Below are positions 8,013-15,678 of a stretch of 64,000 bases of DNA, in pieces. The notes beneath the pieces were generated by a model. The model did no database searches. It saw only the letters and a list, made by a program, of their open reading frames with translations, and was not told the DNA's origin. The DNA is from Caballeronia sp031450805 (GTDB lineage: Bacteria > Pseudomonadota > Gammaproteobacteria > Burkholderiales > Burkholderiaceae): positions 434,001 to 498,000 of the forward strand of contig NZ_JARTVY010000001.1 in assembly GCF_031450805.1 (NCBI RefSeq), read 5' to 3'. How positions within the stretch are numbered: the stretch's first letter is position 1; each line of letters starts with the position of its first letter. Position numbers and translations under genes: made by a program.

Positions 8013-9666
8013 TGGCCAAGGTCCGGACGGGCCGAAGACGAACGACACGCCCGGGCGGGACAGCGGCGGCGGCTTGCCGCCCAATCTGCCCGAACCCGTG
8101 ATCGAGCCGCGCAGCCGCTGGCTGCCGTCGCTCGTATGGGTGATTCCGATCGTCGCCGCGCTGATCGGCGTGTTTCTCGTGGTGAAGACGGTATCGAGCC
8201 GCGGCCCGACGGTGACCATCAGCTTCGTCAACGCAGAGGGCCTCGAACCCGGCAAGACCAAGGTCAAGTACAAGGACGTGGACATCGGCACGGTTAAGAC
8301 CATCACGTTGTCGAAAGACCATTCGCGCGTGCTCGTCGATGTGCAGCTCACCAAGGAAGCGACCGATTTCGCGGTGAAGGACACGCGCTTCTGGGTCGTG
8401 CGCCCGCGCGTGGCGGCAAGCGGCGTGACGGGGCTGTCGACGCTGCTGTCCGGTTCGTATATCGGCGTGGATGCCGGCAAGTCGACCGAGGACCATACTT
8501 ACTTCGTCGGGCTCGAGACGCCGCCTGCCGTCACCGGCGACCAGAAGGGCCACACGTTCACGCTGCACGGCGAATCGCTCGGTTCGCTCGACATCGGCTC
8601 GCCGGTCTACTATCGGCGCGTGCAGGTCGGCCAGGTGACGGCGTTTTCGCTCGACAAGGACGGCACCGGCGTCACGATGCAGGTCTTCGTCAATGCCCCT
8701 TACGACCAGTACGTCGGCAGCAATTCGCGCTGGTGGCATGCGAGCGGCGTCGATCTGCGGCTGGATTCGAGCGGCTTCACGCTCAACACGCAGTCGCTCG
8801 CCACGGTCGTGCTCGGCGGCATTGCGTTCCAGACGCCGCCGAATCAGCAGGCCGGCCCGCAGGCGACGGAGAACGCCACCTTCCGCCTCGCCTCCGACCA
8901 GGCCGACGCGATGCGGGACCCCGACGGCGATCCCGTGCATGTCGTAATGAACTTCAACCAGTCGCTGCGCGGCTTGTCGGTCGGCGCGCCGGTCGATTTC
9001 CGCGGCATCGTGCTGGGCCAGGTGACGGGCATCGGCGTGCGATACGACCAGCAGTCGCACTCGTTCATGATGCCGGTGACCATCGACCTCTACCCCGATC
9101 GCCTCGGCAGGCGCGCGAAGGCCGCGTTGCCCGAACAAGGTTCGGCGGCGAGCCACGACATGCTCCAACTGCTCGTGAAGCGCGGCCTGCGCGGACAGTT
9201 GCGTACCGGCAATCTGCTGACGAGCCAGCTTTACGTCGCGCTCGACTTCTTCCCGAAGGCGCCGCCCGCAAAGGTGAGCGCGAGCAACGATCCGCTCGAA
9301 CTGCCGACCGTGCCCAACACGCTCGACGAGCTTCAGCTCCAGATCGCGGATATCGCGCGCAAGCTGGACAAGATTCCGTTCGACGAGATCGGCAAGAACC
9401 TGAACGGCTCGCTGAAGAACGCGAATGCGCTCTTCGATCAGCTCGGCAAGGAAGTCGTGCCGGAAGTGCGCGACACGCTCACGCAGGCGAAGAAGACCTT
9501 CGGCGAGGCGCAATCGACGCTTCAGCAGGATTCACCGCTTCAGTCCGACGTGCATCAGGCGATGCAGGAACTCACACGGACGCTTCAATCGCTCAACTCG
9601 CTCGCCGATTATCTGGAGCGTCATCCGGAATCGTTGCTGCGCGGCAAACCGGGAGACAAACCATGA
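8005..9666 (+). CDS. pqiB: PqiB, MCE-domain intermembrane transport protein
   Basis: This 553-residue protein is anchored by one N-terminal helix (about residues 43-60, ending IGVFLVVKTV). The periplasmic part carries three MCE/MlaD repeats, beginning near VTISFVNAEGLEPGKTKVKY, SLGSLDIGSPVYYRRVQVGQ and QSLRGLSVGAPVDFRGIVLG. A long helical C-terminus follows (from LDELQLQIADIARKLDKI). This matches E. coli PqiB (546 residues), whose stacked MCE rings form a needle across the periplasm for lipid movement. The ATG lies inside the end of pqiA, with AGGAAAG as ribosome site. PqiC follows in the same operon. Confidence 0.94.
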   Translation: MTSGQGPDGPKTNDTPGRDSGGGLPPNLPEPVIEPRSRWLPSLVWVIPIVAALIGVFLVVKTVSSRGPTVTISFVNAEGLEPGKTKVKYKDVDIGTVKTITLSKDHSRVLVDVQLTKEATDFAVKDTRFWVVRPRVAASGVTGLSTLLSGSYIGVDAGKSTEDHTYFVGLETPPAVTGDQKGHTFTLHGESLGSLDIGSPVYYRRVQVGQVTAFSLDKDGTGVTMQVFVNAPYDQYVGSNSRWWHASGVDLRLDSSGFTLNTQSLATVVLGGIAFQTPPNQQAGPQATENATFRLASDQADAMRDPDGDPVHVVMNFNQSLRGLSVGAPVDFRGIVLGQVTGIGVRYDQQSHSFMMPVTIDLYPDRLGRRAKAALPEQGSAASHDMLQLLVKRGLRGQLRTGNLLTSQLYVALDFFPKAPPAKVSASNDPLELPTVPNTLDELQLQIADIARKLDKIPFDEIGKNLNGSLKNANALFDQLGKEVVPEVRDTLTQAKKTFGEAQSTLQQDSPLQSDVHQAMQELTRTLQSLNSLADYLERHPESLLRGKPGDKP

Positions 9667-10361
9667 GAATCGGCGCGTTGTTGTTGACGCTGGGCGCGGC
9701 GGGCGTGCTCGCCGGGTGCGCGTCGTCGCCGTCGAGCCGGTTCTATACGCTGGGCGGCGCGGCGGGCGCGCCGGTCGCGGTATCGTCGGCGCCGGCTTCG
9801 TTCTATTTCGAGCTTGCGCCTGTTGACATGCCGCAGCAGGTGGCGCGCAATCAGCTCGTCGTGCAGTCCGGCTCCGCGCAGGTGAGCGTGCTCGAACAGG
9901 AGCGCTGGGCCTCGCTTCCCGCCGATGAAGTGCGTCGCGCGCTATCCGGCGATCTTGCCCAGCAACTCAATGCCATCGATGTCTACGGCACGCCGCATCC
10001 GGAATCGGCGCGGGTGTATCGCGTGAAGGTGAAGGTGCAGCGCTTCGAATCGTGGCCGGGATCGCAGGCGGTCATCGATGCGGTGTGGAGCGTGCGCGGC
10101 GGCGAGTCGCAAGCGGTCATGACGTGCAGGACGGTCGCGGAAGCACGCGTGGCCGAGGGCTACGATGCGCTCGTCGACGGGCATCGCAAGGCGGTGAACG
10201 ACATTGCTTCGGCCATATCGGCGGGCGTGCGGAGCCTCGGTTCCGTCGCGGCGTCGGCGCCTGCGTCGGGATCGCCGGGTTCCTCGTCCTCGCGGCAACC
10301 CGCGCCGCCGATGCTGCCCTGCCCGCCCTCGGGCGGCGCTACCACTGCCAGTGCGCAGTAA
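9663..10361 (+). CDS. pqiC: PqiC-type outer-membrane lipoprotein
   Basis: This 232-residue lipoprotein has a lipobox LAGC at residues 16-19, with acylation at Cys19. The ABC-type transport auxiliary (PqiC/DUF330) signature FYTLGG follows. EQERWASLPADEVRRALSGD and the segment RVYRVKVKVQRFESWPGSQA fit the family. PqiC is thought to receive the PqiB needle at the outer membrane. The ATG overlaps the pqiB stop (ATGA), which completes the operon pqiA-pqiA-pqiB-pqiC. The C-terminal 40 residues are a low-complexity Ser/Pro/Ala tail. There is no clear terminator in the following 276 bases. Confidence 0.9.
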   Translation: MRIGALLLTLGAAGVLAGCASSPSSRFYTLGGAAGAPVAVSSAPASFYFELAPVDMPQQVARNQLVVQSGSAQVSVLEQERWASLPADEVRRALSGDLAQQLNAIDVYGTPHPESARVYRVKVKVQRFESWPGSQAVIDAVWSVRGGESQAVMTCRTVAEARVAEGYDALVDGHRKAVNDIASAISAGVRSLGSVAASAPASGSPGSSSSRQPAPPMLPCPPSGGATTASAQ

Positions 10362-10637
10362 TTGCCCCGGAGCACACTAAGTTCGAGCGGCGTTGACCCG
10401 GCTCAACGGTCGCGCCGCGGTTCTTCGTCATCCTCGACGTATCGCGACGTCGACGTGCTCCGGAGTGCTTGCGTTCATCGGCGAAACATCGGTTTCCTAC
10501 ATTTTTCCGCATGAACCGGGCCGATGTTGTCGCCAGACGACACCACTTGCCGCCTCCATCTCGAAATTGCCATTCGCGCGCGCGTGCGCGGTTAAGATCG
10601 TCGGTCGGCTGTATCCGAAACAAAACGCAAAGAATAG

Positions 10638-11249
10638 ATGATGAAACTGATCGGTTCGCACACTAGCCCATTCGTCCGCAAGGTGCGGATCGTGATGGCG
10701 GAGAAGAAGATCGACTGCGAACTGGTGCTCGAAGACGTTTGGGCATCCGATTCGAAAATCCACGAATTCAATCCGCTCGGCAAAGTGCCCTGCCTCATTC
10801 TGGACGACGGCGAAGCGGTGTTCGATTCGCGCGTCATCTGCGAGTACGTGGACACGCTGACGCCCGTCGGCAAGCTCCTCCCGCAGGAACGGCGCGAACG
10901 CACCGAAGTGCGCTGCTGGGAAGCGCTCGCGGACGGCATGCTCGACGCCGCCGTGTTGATTCGCCTCGAAGGCGTGCTGCGCGAGGAAGCGCATCGCAGC
11001 GACGCGTGGATCGCGCGGCAGCGTCACAAGGTCGAGGACGGTCTGCGCGCAATGGCTCAGGGCCTCGGCTCGAAGCAGTGGTGCTCGGCGAATCGCTTCA
11101 CGCTGGCGGATATCGCGTGCGGCTGCGCACTCGCCTATCTCGACTTCCGCATGCCTGATCTCGACTGGCGCGAGGCGCATCCGGCGCTCGACAAGTTCTA
11201 CGCGCGCCTCGCGCAGCGCCAATCCTTTCTCGATACCGCTCCCGCCTGA
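10638..11249 (+). CDS. Glutathione S-transferase family protein
   Basis: This 203-residue cytosolic GST has the thioredoxin-like N-terminal domain (KLIGSHTSPFVRKVRIVMAE; a Ser/Thr rather than a Cys at the glutathione site), the cis-proline segment GKVPCLILDDGEAVFDSRVI and an all-helical C-terminal domain with ANRFTLADIACGCALAYLDF. It resembles E. coli YibF. Its substrate is unknown, and electrophile conjugation is an inference from the family. ATG follows ATG at the start (ATGATG); either may be used. It is monocistronic, with pqiC 276 bases upstream. Confidence 0.92.
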   Translation: MMKLIGSHTSPFVRKVRIVMAEKKIDCELVLEDVWASDSKIHEFNPLGKVPCLILDDGEAVFDSRVICEYVDTLTPVGKLLPQERRERTEVRCWEALADGMLDAAVLIRLEGVLREEAHRSDAWIARQRHKVEDGLRAMAQGLGSKQWCSANRFTLADIACGCALAYLDFRMPDLDWREAHPALDKFYARLAQRQSFLDTAPA

Positions 11250-11289
11250 GAACGTCGCTCCCGCGCGGGGCGGACGCGGTTCTGCATCG

Positions 11290-11417
11290 TCACTTCTTGA
11301 GCGCGGCCTTCAACGCCGCGTTGGCTTGCGCGATGGCTGCGCGCGTCGCGGACGTTTGCGCGAGCGCGTTCAGCATCACGAAGTCGTGGGTGGTGCCGTT
11401 GTATCAAGCTTCTTCAT
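11290..11417 (-). pseudogene. Alpha/beta-hydrolase remnant (internal deletion)
   Basis: The minus strand from 11403 to a TGA at 11292-11290 encodes YNGTTHDFVMLNALAQTSAT and then RAAIAQANAALKAALKK, the usual C-terminal end of acetyl-esterase-like alpha/beta hydrolases; the THDF histidine would be the catalytic His. Immediately upstream stands an intact translation start (ATG at 11417, reading MKKL) that runs out of frame into this tail. So a gene start has been joined to the last ~37 codons by a deletion of most of the gene. The promoter and operator ahead of the ATG are preserved. It lies downstream of a TetR gene that probably controlled it. Confidence 0.65.
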
Positions 11418-11445
11418 GATGACTCTCGTTTTTGAGCTTACGAAA

Positions 11446-11475
11446 GTAATAGGCAATCTACTGCTAGATAGACAA
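11446..11475 (-). promoter_or_regulatory. Promoter of the hydrolase remnant with TetR operator
   Basis: On the minus strand -35 TTGTCT (11475-11470) and -10 TATTAC (11451-11446) are separated by 18 bases. A 16-bp near-palindrome TCTACTGCTAGATAGA (11457-11472) overlaps the -35 and spacer. It is the same pattern (YCTAY-N6-RTAGA) as in the promoter of the neighbouring TetR gene. The position would let the repressor block RNA polymerase. Confidence 0.6.
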
Positions 11476-11594
11476 TCGCTCGGACTAATCCGTCGTAGGT
11501 CATGAGAGCCATAGACGACGATCGCTCAACCTCCCGCCGTACCGCGAAACTGAGAGGCCGGCTGCAAACATCTCGGTGCAACGCCAAAAATCTA

Positions 11595-11610
11595 CCTATC
11601 AAAAGATAGA
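11595..11610. promoter_or_regulatory. Third TetR-type operator-like palindrome
   Basis: CCTATCAAAAGATAGA fits the same YCTAY-N6-RTAGA pattern as the operators at 11457 and 12251. It lies about 50 bases past the stop of the TetR gene. It may be an auxiliary site allowing looping, but no promoter was recognised beside it. Confidence 0.5.
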
Positions 11611-11658
11611 AACTCCGACGTTGATCACGGTTTTTCAACACAGTTATCCACAGGTTAT

Positions 11659-12216
11659 CTACCGGCGCACGGTGCCGGCGACTTCTTCCAGCCGTGCGCG
11701 CGTCTGAAACAGGCGACACGTCAGCAGACTTCCCTGAAACGCCGCGTAAAGCGCCCGGGCCGTTGTTTCCGGCTTGCCGTGCGCGTCCAGCGTGCCCTGC
11801 GCTTCGCCTTCTGCCAAAACCTTCGCCAGCCAGTTCTCGTTGGCCCTGAAGAACGCCTGCACTGCGTGGCGCACGCTCTCGGGCAGCGACTCGATATCCG
11901 ACGCGAGCATGCCGCAGAGACAGATCTGCTTGCCGTCGCCGATGATCCGCCCGAACAGCCGCGTGTATCGGTCGAGCTTCTTTTCGGCCGGGGCTGAACT
12001 GTCGATCGCATAAATCGACGACATGACGTCGGCGCTATAAGCGTTCACGGCTTCGAGTGCGAGATCTTCCTTGGTCGGAAAGTAATAGTGGATGCTCGAC
12101 GTCTTCACTCCGACCAGTTCGGACAAGTCACGATAACTGAAGCCGTTGTAGCCGCGCGTCATCATGATGGTCTGCGCGTGGTCTAGCAGTGATTCGCGTA
12201 CCGTGTTCTTGTCCAT
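11659..12216 (-). CDS. TetR/AcrR family transcriptional regulator
   Basis: This 185-residue repressor has an N-terminal helix-turn-helix (GYNGFSYRDLSELVGVKTSS, IHYYFPTKEDLALEAVNAY) and a C-terminal ligand domain with KQICLCGMLASDIESLPESV. That C-terminal type occurs in regulators responding to electrophiles or small organic compounds. The start is the ATG at 12216, with GGGGGAA upstream. Its own promoter has an operator that exactly fills the -35/-10 spacer, so it is very likely autoregulated. Two further copies of the operator lie downstream, one in the promoter of the deleted hydrolase gene. The inducer cannot be read from the sequence. Confidence 0.92.
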   Translation of the reverse strand: MDKNTVRESLLDHAQTIMMTRGYNGFSYRDLSELVGVKTSSIHYYFPTKEDLALEAVNAYSADVMSSIYAIDSSAPAEKKLDRYTRLFGRIIGDGKQICLCGMLASDIESLPESVRHAVQAFFRANENWLAKVLAEGEAQGTLDAHGKPETTARALYAAFQGSLLTCRLFQTRARLEEVAGTVRR

Positions 12217-12244
12217 GACCTGTTCCCCCGCTTTCGATGTGTGA

Positions 12245-12273
12245 AATTTATCTACTCATAGGTAGACGGTCAA
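12245..12273 (-). promoter_or_regulatory. TetR gene promoter with embedded operator
   Basis: On the minus strand -35 TTGACC (12273-12268) and -10 TAAATT (12250-12245) have an ideal 17-base spacer. A 16-bp inverted repeat TCTAC-N6-GTAGA (12251-12266) occupies that spacer almost completely. This is the expected design for tight autorepression. Confidence 0.75.
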
Positions 12274-12314
12274 GCACTTGTATCAAATCAGTTTTTATCG
12301 CATCGACACGAGAA

Positions 12315-12336
12315 GCCCCGGTCGCAATGCCGGGGC
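12315..12336 (-). terminator. Probable terminator after mnmA
   Basis: A 7-bp GC stem (12315-12321 with 12330-12336) has an eight-base loop and, on the minus strand, a TTCTCGTGT tail. It sits a few bases past the mnmA stop. The T-tract is weak. Confidence 0.5.
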
Positions 12337-12342
12337 ATACAG

Positions 12343-13479
12343 TCAGATCACGCTCGATGCAGTTACCGCCGGCGCTGCGGAAACAACGCCCGCCGCGGCG
12401 CGCTCGATGATTCCGCCGCCGAGACAGACATCGCCCTGATACAGCACGGCCGACTGGCCCGGCGTCACGGCCCATTGCGCATCGTCGAAACGCAAATCGA
12501 AGTGAGCGTCGTCGGAAGACGCGGAGAACCGGCACGCCGCGTCTTGCTGGCGATACCGTGTCTTGGCCCCGCACGTCGCGCCTTCCTCGGGGGCGAACCC
12601 CGCCACCCAACTCGTGTTGCCGGCGACGAGCGTATGCGACAGCAGCCACGGATGGTCGTGGCCCTGCACCACATAAAGCGTGTTGCTCGCCATGTCCTTG
12701 CCTGCGACGAACCACGGCTCGCCGCTGCCGTCCTTCGCGCCGCCGATGCCAATGCCCTTGCGCTGCCCGAACGTATAGAACGCGAGCCCGATATGCTCGC
12801 CGACGACCTTTCCTTCCGCCGTCTTCATCGGACCGGGCTTTGTCGGCAGATAGCGATTCAGGAACTCGCGGAACGGCCGCTCCCCGATGAAGCAGATGCC
12901 GGTCGAGTCCTTCTTCGTCGCGTTCGGCAGACCGATTTGCGCAGCAATCTCGCGCACCTTCGTCTTCGGGATTTCGCCGAGCGGAAAGAGCGTCTTCGAC
13001 AGTTGCTGCTGGTTCAGGCGATGCAGGAAGTACGACTGGTCCTTCGTCGCATCGGTGGCCTTCATCAGTTCAAAGAGGCCGTCGCGTTCGCGCACGCGCG
13101 CGTAGTGACCGGTCGCGATGGTTTCCGCGCCGAGCGACATTGCGTGGTCGAGAAACGCCTTGAACTTGATTTCGGCGTTGCACAGGACGTCCGGATTCGG
13201 CGTGCGGCCCGCCGAGTATTCGCGCAGGAATTCGGCGAACACGCGGTCCTTGTACTCGGCGGCGAAGTTCACCGCTTCCACGTCGATGCCGATCAGGTCC
13301 GCGACCGAGACCACGTCGATCCAGTCCTGACGCGTCGAGCAGTACTCGCTGTCGTCGTCGTCTTCCCAGTTCTTCATGAACAGGCCGACCACGTCGTAGC
13401 CCTGCTCTTTCAGGAGCCATGCCGTGACCGACGAATCGACGCCGCCCGACATGCCCACCACCACTTTCTGCTTGCTCAT
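12343..13479 (-). CDS. mnmA: MnmA, tRNA-specific 2-thiouridylase
   Basis: This 378-residue enzyme adds the 2-thio group to the wobble uridine of tRNA-Lys, -Glu and -Gln, using ATP and sulfur relayed by TusE or a similar carrier. The PP-loop GMSGGVDSS is at residues 9-17. The two catalytic cysteines are Cys100 (NPDVLCNAEIKF) and Cys196 (DSTGICFIGERPF). The C-terminal beta-barrel carries GQRKGIGIGG and later GQSAVLYQGDVCLGGGII. The length is normal. A Nudix gene ends 30 bases upstream and is probably co-transcribed. Confidence 0.97.
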   Translation of the reverse strand: MSKQKVVVGMSGGVDSSVTAWLLKEQGYDVVGLFMKNWEDDDDSEYCSTRQDWIDVVSVADLIGIDVEAVNFAAEYKDRVFAEFLREYSAGRTPNPDVLCNAEIKFKAFLDHAMSLGAETIATGHYARVRERDGLFELMKATDATKDQSYFLHRLNQQQLSKTLFPLGEIPKTKVREIAAQIGLPNATKKDSTGICFIGERPFREFLNRYLPTKPGPMKTAEGKVVGEHIGLAFYTFGQRKGIGIGGAKDGSGEPWFVAGKDMASNTLYVVQGHDHPWLLSHTLVAGNTSWVAGFAPEEGATCGAKTRYRQQDAACRFSASSDDAHFDLRFDDAQWAVTPGQSAVLYQGDVCLGGGIIERAAAGVVSAAPAVTASSVI

Positions 13480-13509
13480 AGGATTACCGCGTTGTTCCGC
13501 GCGAGCGGG

Positions 13510-14001
13510 TCAGGCGCGCACGACCGGCGCGACCGAATGCGTATGGATGAAATCGAGCGGCACGCGCCGCCCGGACAAGTAATCGTCGACGCACTGCATG
13601 ACGAGAGGCGTCCGGTGCTGCGCGACTGTTGCGCGCAGTTCGCCGGGCGTCAGCCACATCGCGCGGACGATGCCTTTGTCCAGCGCTCTGCCGGCCACTT
13701 CGCCCGCGGACTTTCCGCAGAACGTGAAGCGCAGATACGTGACATCCCGCCCGGGCCGCGCAAAGTGCGTCATATACGCGCCGACGAGCGCCTCGGGTTC
13801 GAAGCGATGCGCCGTTTCTTCCAGCGTCTCGCGAATCACGGCTTCAACGAGCGTTTCGCCGGCTTCGAGATGACCGGCCGGCTGGTTGATTCGCAGCCCT
13901 GCAGAAGTGTGTTCTTCGATGACGAGAAACCGCCCGTCCCGCTCGACGATGGCCGCAACCGTCACATGTGGAGCCCAAGTATCTGATTTCATGGCCGACA
14001 T
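13510..14001 (-). CDS. Nudix hydrolase (NudJ-like)
   Basis: This 163-residue Nudix enzyme has its box near residues 43-65 (PAGHLEAGETLVEAVIRETL followed by EETAHRF). The usual final Gly of the box is replaced by Ala, as in many NudJ-type phosphatases of pyrimidine or thiamine phosphates. The N-terminal strand HVTVAAIVERDGRFLVIEEH is typical of NudJ. A second in-frame ATG three codons in could be the true start. It precedes mnmA by 30 bases, an association seen in many proteobacteria. The substrate is inferred from family resemblance only. Confidence 0.85.
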   Translation of the reverse strand: MSAMKSDTWAPHVTVAAIVERDGRFLVIEEHTSAGLRINQPAGHLEAGETLVEAVIRETLEETAHRFEPEALVGAYMTHFARPGRDVTYLRFTFCGKSAGEVAGRALDKGIVRAMWLTPGELRATVAQHRTPLVMQCVDDYLSGRRVPLDFIHTHSVAPVVRA

Positions 14002-14197
14002 TTTACCGTCCCGGCCCCGAACACGCGCGCGCGGCCTAAGGGTTAGCGCGATGCCGGACGGCGATTTTGGCGCGGATTTCTCGGTTACAGTGGCACTAGC
14101 CGTCGATCCAGCATTTGAAGCAAAAACTCAGCCTCGATCCTTCCCGCCGCCGGGCCCCAGGGCGCGGGAAGATAAAACAAGACCGGAGGATTCAAAA

Positions 14198-15343
14198 ATG
14201 CACATCGGAGTGCCTGCTGAAACGCGGGCGAACGAGGCGCGTGTCGCCGCCACGCCGGAGACGGTGAAAAAGCTCGTCGCGCAAGGGCATCGGGTTTCGG
14301 TGCAGAGCGGCGCGGGCGAGCGGGCCAGCTATATCGACGATGCCTTCGCTCAGGCGGGCGCGGATATCGTCGATGCCGCCACCGCGTTCGCCGCCGAGAT
14401 CGTTCTGAAGGTTCAATCGCCGGGCGAAGCCGAACTGGGCTTGCTCACGCCGGGCGCCGTGCTCATCGGCATGCTCGATCCGTTCAACACCGAAAACACC
14501 GCACGGCTCGCCACGGCGGGCGTCACCGCGTTCGCGCTCGAAGCCGCGCCCCGCACGACGCGCGCGCAAAGCCTCGACGTGCTGTCGTCGCAGGCGAACA
14601 TCGCCGGGTACAAGGCGGTGCTGATCGCGTGCCACCACTACCAGCGATTCATGCCGATGCTGATGACCGCCGCCGGCACCGTCAAGGCCGCGCGCGTGCT
14701 CGTGCTCGGCGCGGGCGTCGCGGGCCTGCAGGCGATCGCCACGGCGAAGCGTCTGGGCGCGGTCGTCGAAGCGTCGGATGTGCGGCCCGCCGTGAAAGAG
14801 CAGATCGAGTCGCTCGGCGCGAAGTTCGTCGACGTGCCGTTCGAAACGGATGACGAACGCGAAGCGGCGGAAGGCGTCGGCGGCTATGCGCGGCCGATGC
14901 CGCCAAGCTGGCTCGCGCGGCAATCGGCTCAGGTGCATGAACGCGCGAAGGCGGCGGACATCGTCATCTCGACCGCGCTGATTCCCGGCCGCCCCGCGCC
15001 GACGCTGCTGTCGGTGGAGACGGTCAAGCACATGAAGCCGGGCTCGGTCATCGTCGATCTCGCCGCAGGGCGCGGTCCCGAGTTCGAAGGTCGCAAGGGC
15101 GGCAACTGCCCGCTGACCGAAGTCGATCAGGTGGTGACGAAGCATGGCGTGCATATCGTCGGCTACACGAATCTCGCCTCGATGGTCGCCGCCGATGCCT
15201 CCGCGCTCTACGCGCGCAATCTGCTCGACTTTCTCAAGCTGATCCTGACGAAGGAAGGGACGCTCAACATCGACCTCGCGGACGACATCGTCGCGGCCAC
15301 GCTTCAGTGCCGCGACGGCCAGCCCGCGCGCGCTATCGCCTGA
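14198..15343 (+). CDS. pntAA: NAD(P) transhydrogenase subunit alpha, part 1 (soluble domain)
   Basis: This 381-residue NAD(H)-binding domain I of the proton-pumping transhydrogenase passes hydride between NADH and NADP+. Visible family features are MHIGVPAETRANEARVAATP at the start, the glycine-rich NAD site RVLVLGAGVAGLQAIATAKR, EASDVRPAVKEQ and the mobile-loop region VIVDLAAGRGPEFEGRKGG. GGAGGA lies 8 bases upstream of the ATG. In E. coli this is fused to the membrane domain; here the alpha chain is split into two genes as in Rhodospirillum. The operon continues with pntAb and pntB. Confidence 0.95.
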   Translation: MHIGVPAETRANEARVAATPETVKKLVAQGHRVSVQSGAGERASYIDDAFAQAGADIVDAATAFAAEIVLKVQSPGEAELGLLTPGAVLIGMLDPFNTENTARLATAGVTAFALEAAPRTTRAQSLDVLSSQANIAGYKAVLIACHHYQRFMPMLMTAAGTVKAARVLVLGAGVAGLQAIATAKRLGAVVEASDVRPAVKEQIESLGAKFVDVPFETDDEREAAEGVGGYARPMPPSWLARQSAQVHERAKAADIVISTALIPGRPAPTLLSVETVKHMKPGSVIVDLAAGRGPEFEGRKGGNCPLTEVDQVVTKHGVHIVGYTNLASMVAADASALYARNLLDFLKLILTKEGTLNIDLADDIVAATLQCRDGQPARAIA

Positions 15344-15357
15344 ACACGGAGACGAAC

Positions 15358-15678
15358 ATGGATGTCATCAATCACACGGTGATCAACCTGATCATCTTCG
15401 TGCTGGCGATCTACGTCGGCTATCACGTGGTCTGGAACGTCACGCCGGCGCTGCACACGCCGCTGATGGCCGTGACGAATGCAATCTCGGCGATCGTCAT
15501 CGTCGGCGCGATGCTTGCCGTCGGGCTGACAGTCGGCGGCGCGGGCAAGTTCTTCGGCACGCTCGCGGTGCTGCTTGCGGCGGTGAACGTGTTCGGCGGC
15601 TTTCTCGTGACGCGGCGAATGCTGGAGATGTTCAAGAAGAAAGAGCCGAAGAAGCTCGCCAGCAAGGAGGGTGCGTAA
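15358..15678 (+). CDS. pntAB: NAD(P) transhydrogenase subunit alpha, part 2 (membrane)
   Basis: This 106-residue membrane subunit supplies part of domain II, the proton channel. There are three helices: INLIIFVLAIYVGYHVVW, AISAIVIVGAMLAVGLTVGG and TLAVLLAAVNVFGGFLVTRR. The tail is lysine-rich. I take the ATG at 15358, with ACGGAGACG upstream; a longer reading starts inside pntAa and has no membrane character. It ends directly at the pntB start (TAA then ATG), so the three genes are tightly coupled. Confidence 0.93.
   Translation: MDVINHTVINLIIFVLAIYVGYHVVWNVTPALHTPLMAVTNAISAIVIVGAMLAVGLTVGGAGKFFGTLAVLLAAVNVFGGFLVTRRMLEMFKKKEPKKLASKEGA

Noticed and set aside
11644..11652. A perfect DnaA box TTATCCACA
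   Set aside because: It is a single copy with no AT-rich unwinding region, no further boxes and no dnaA/dnaN or parAB genes nearby, so it is no evidence of an origin.
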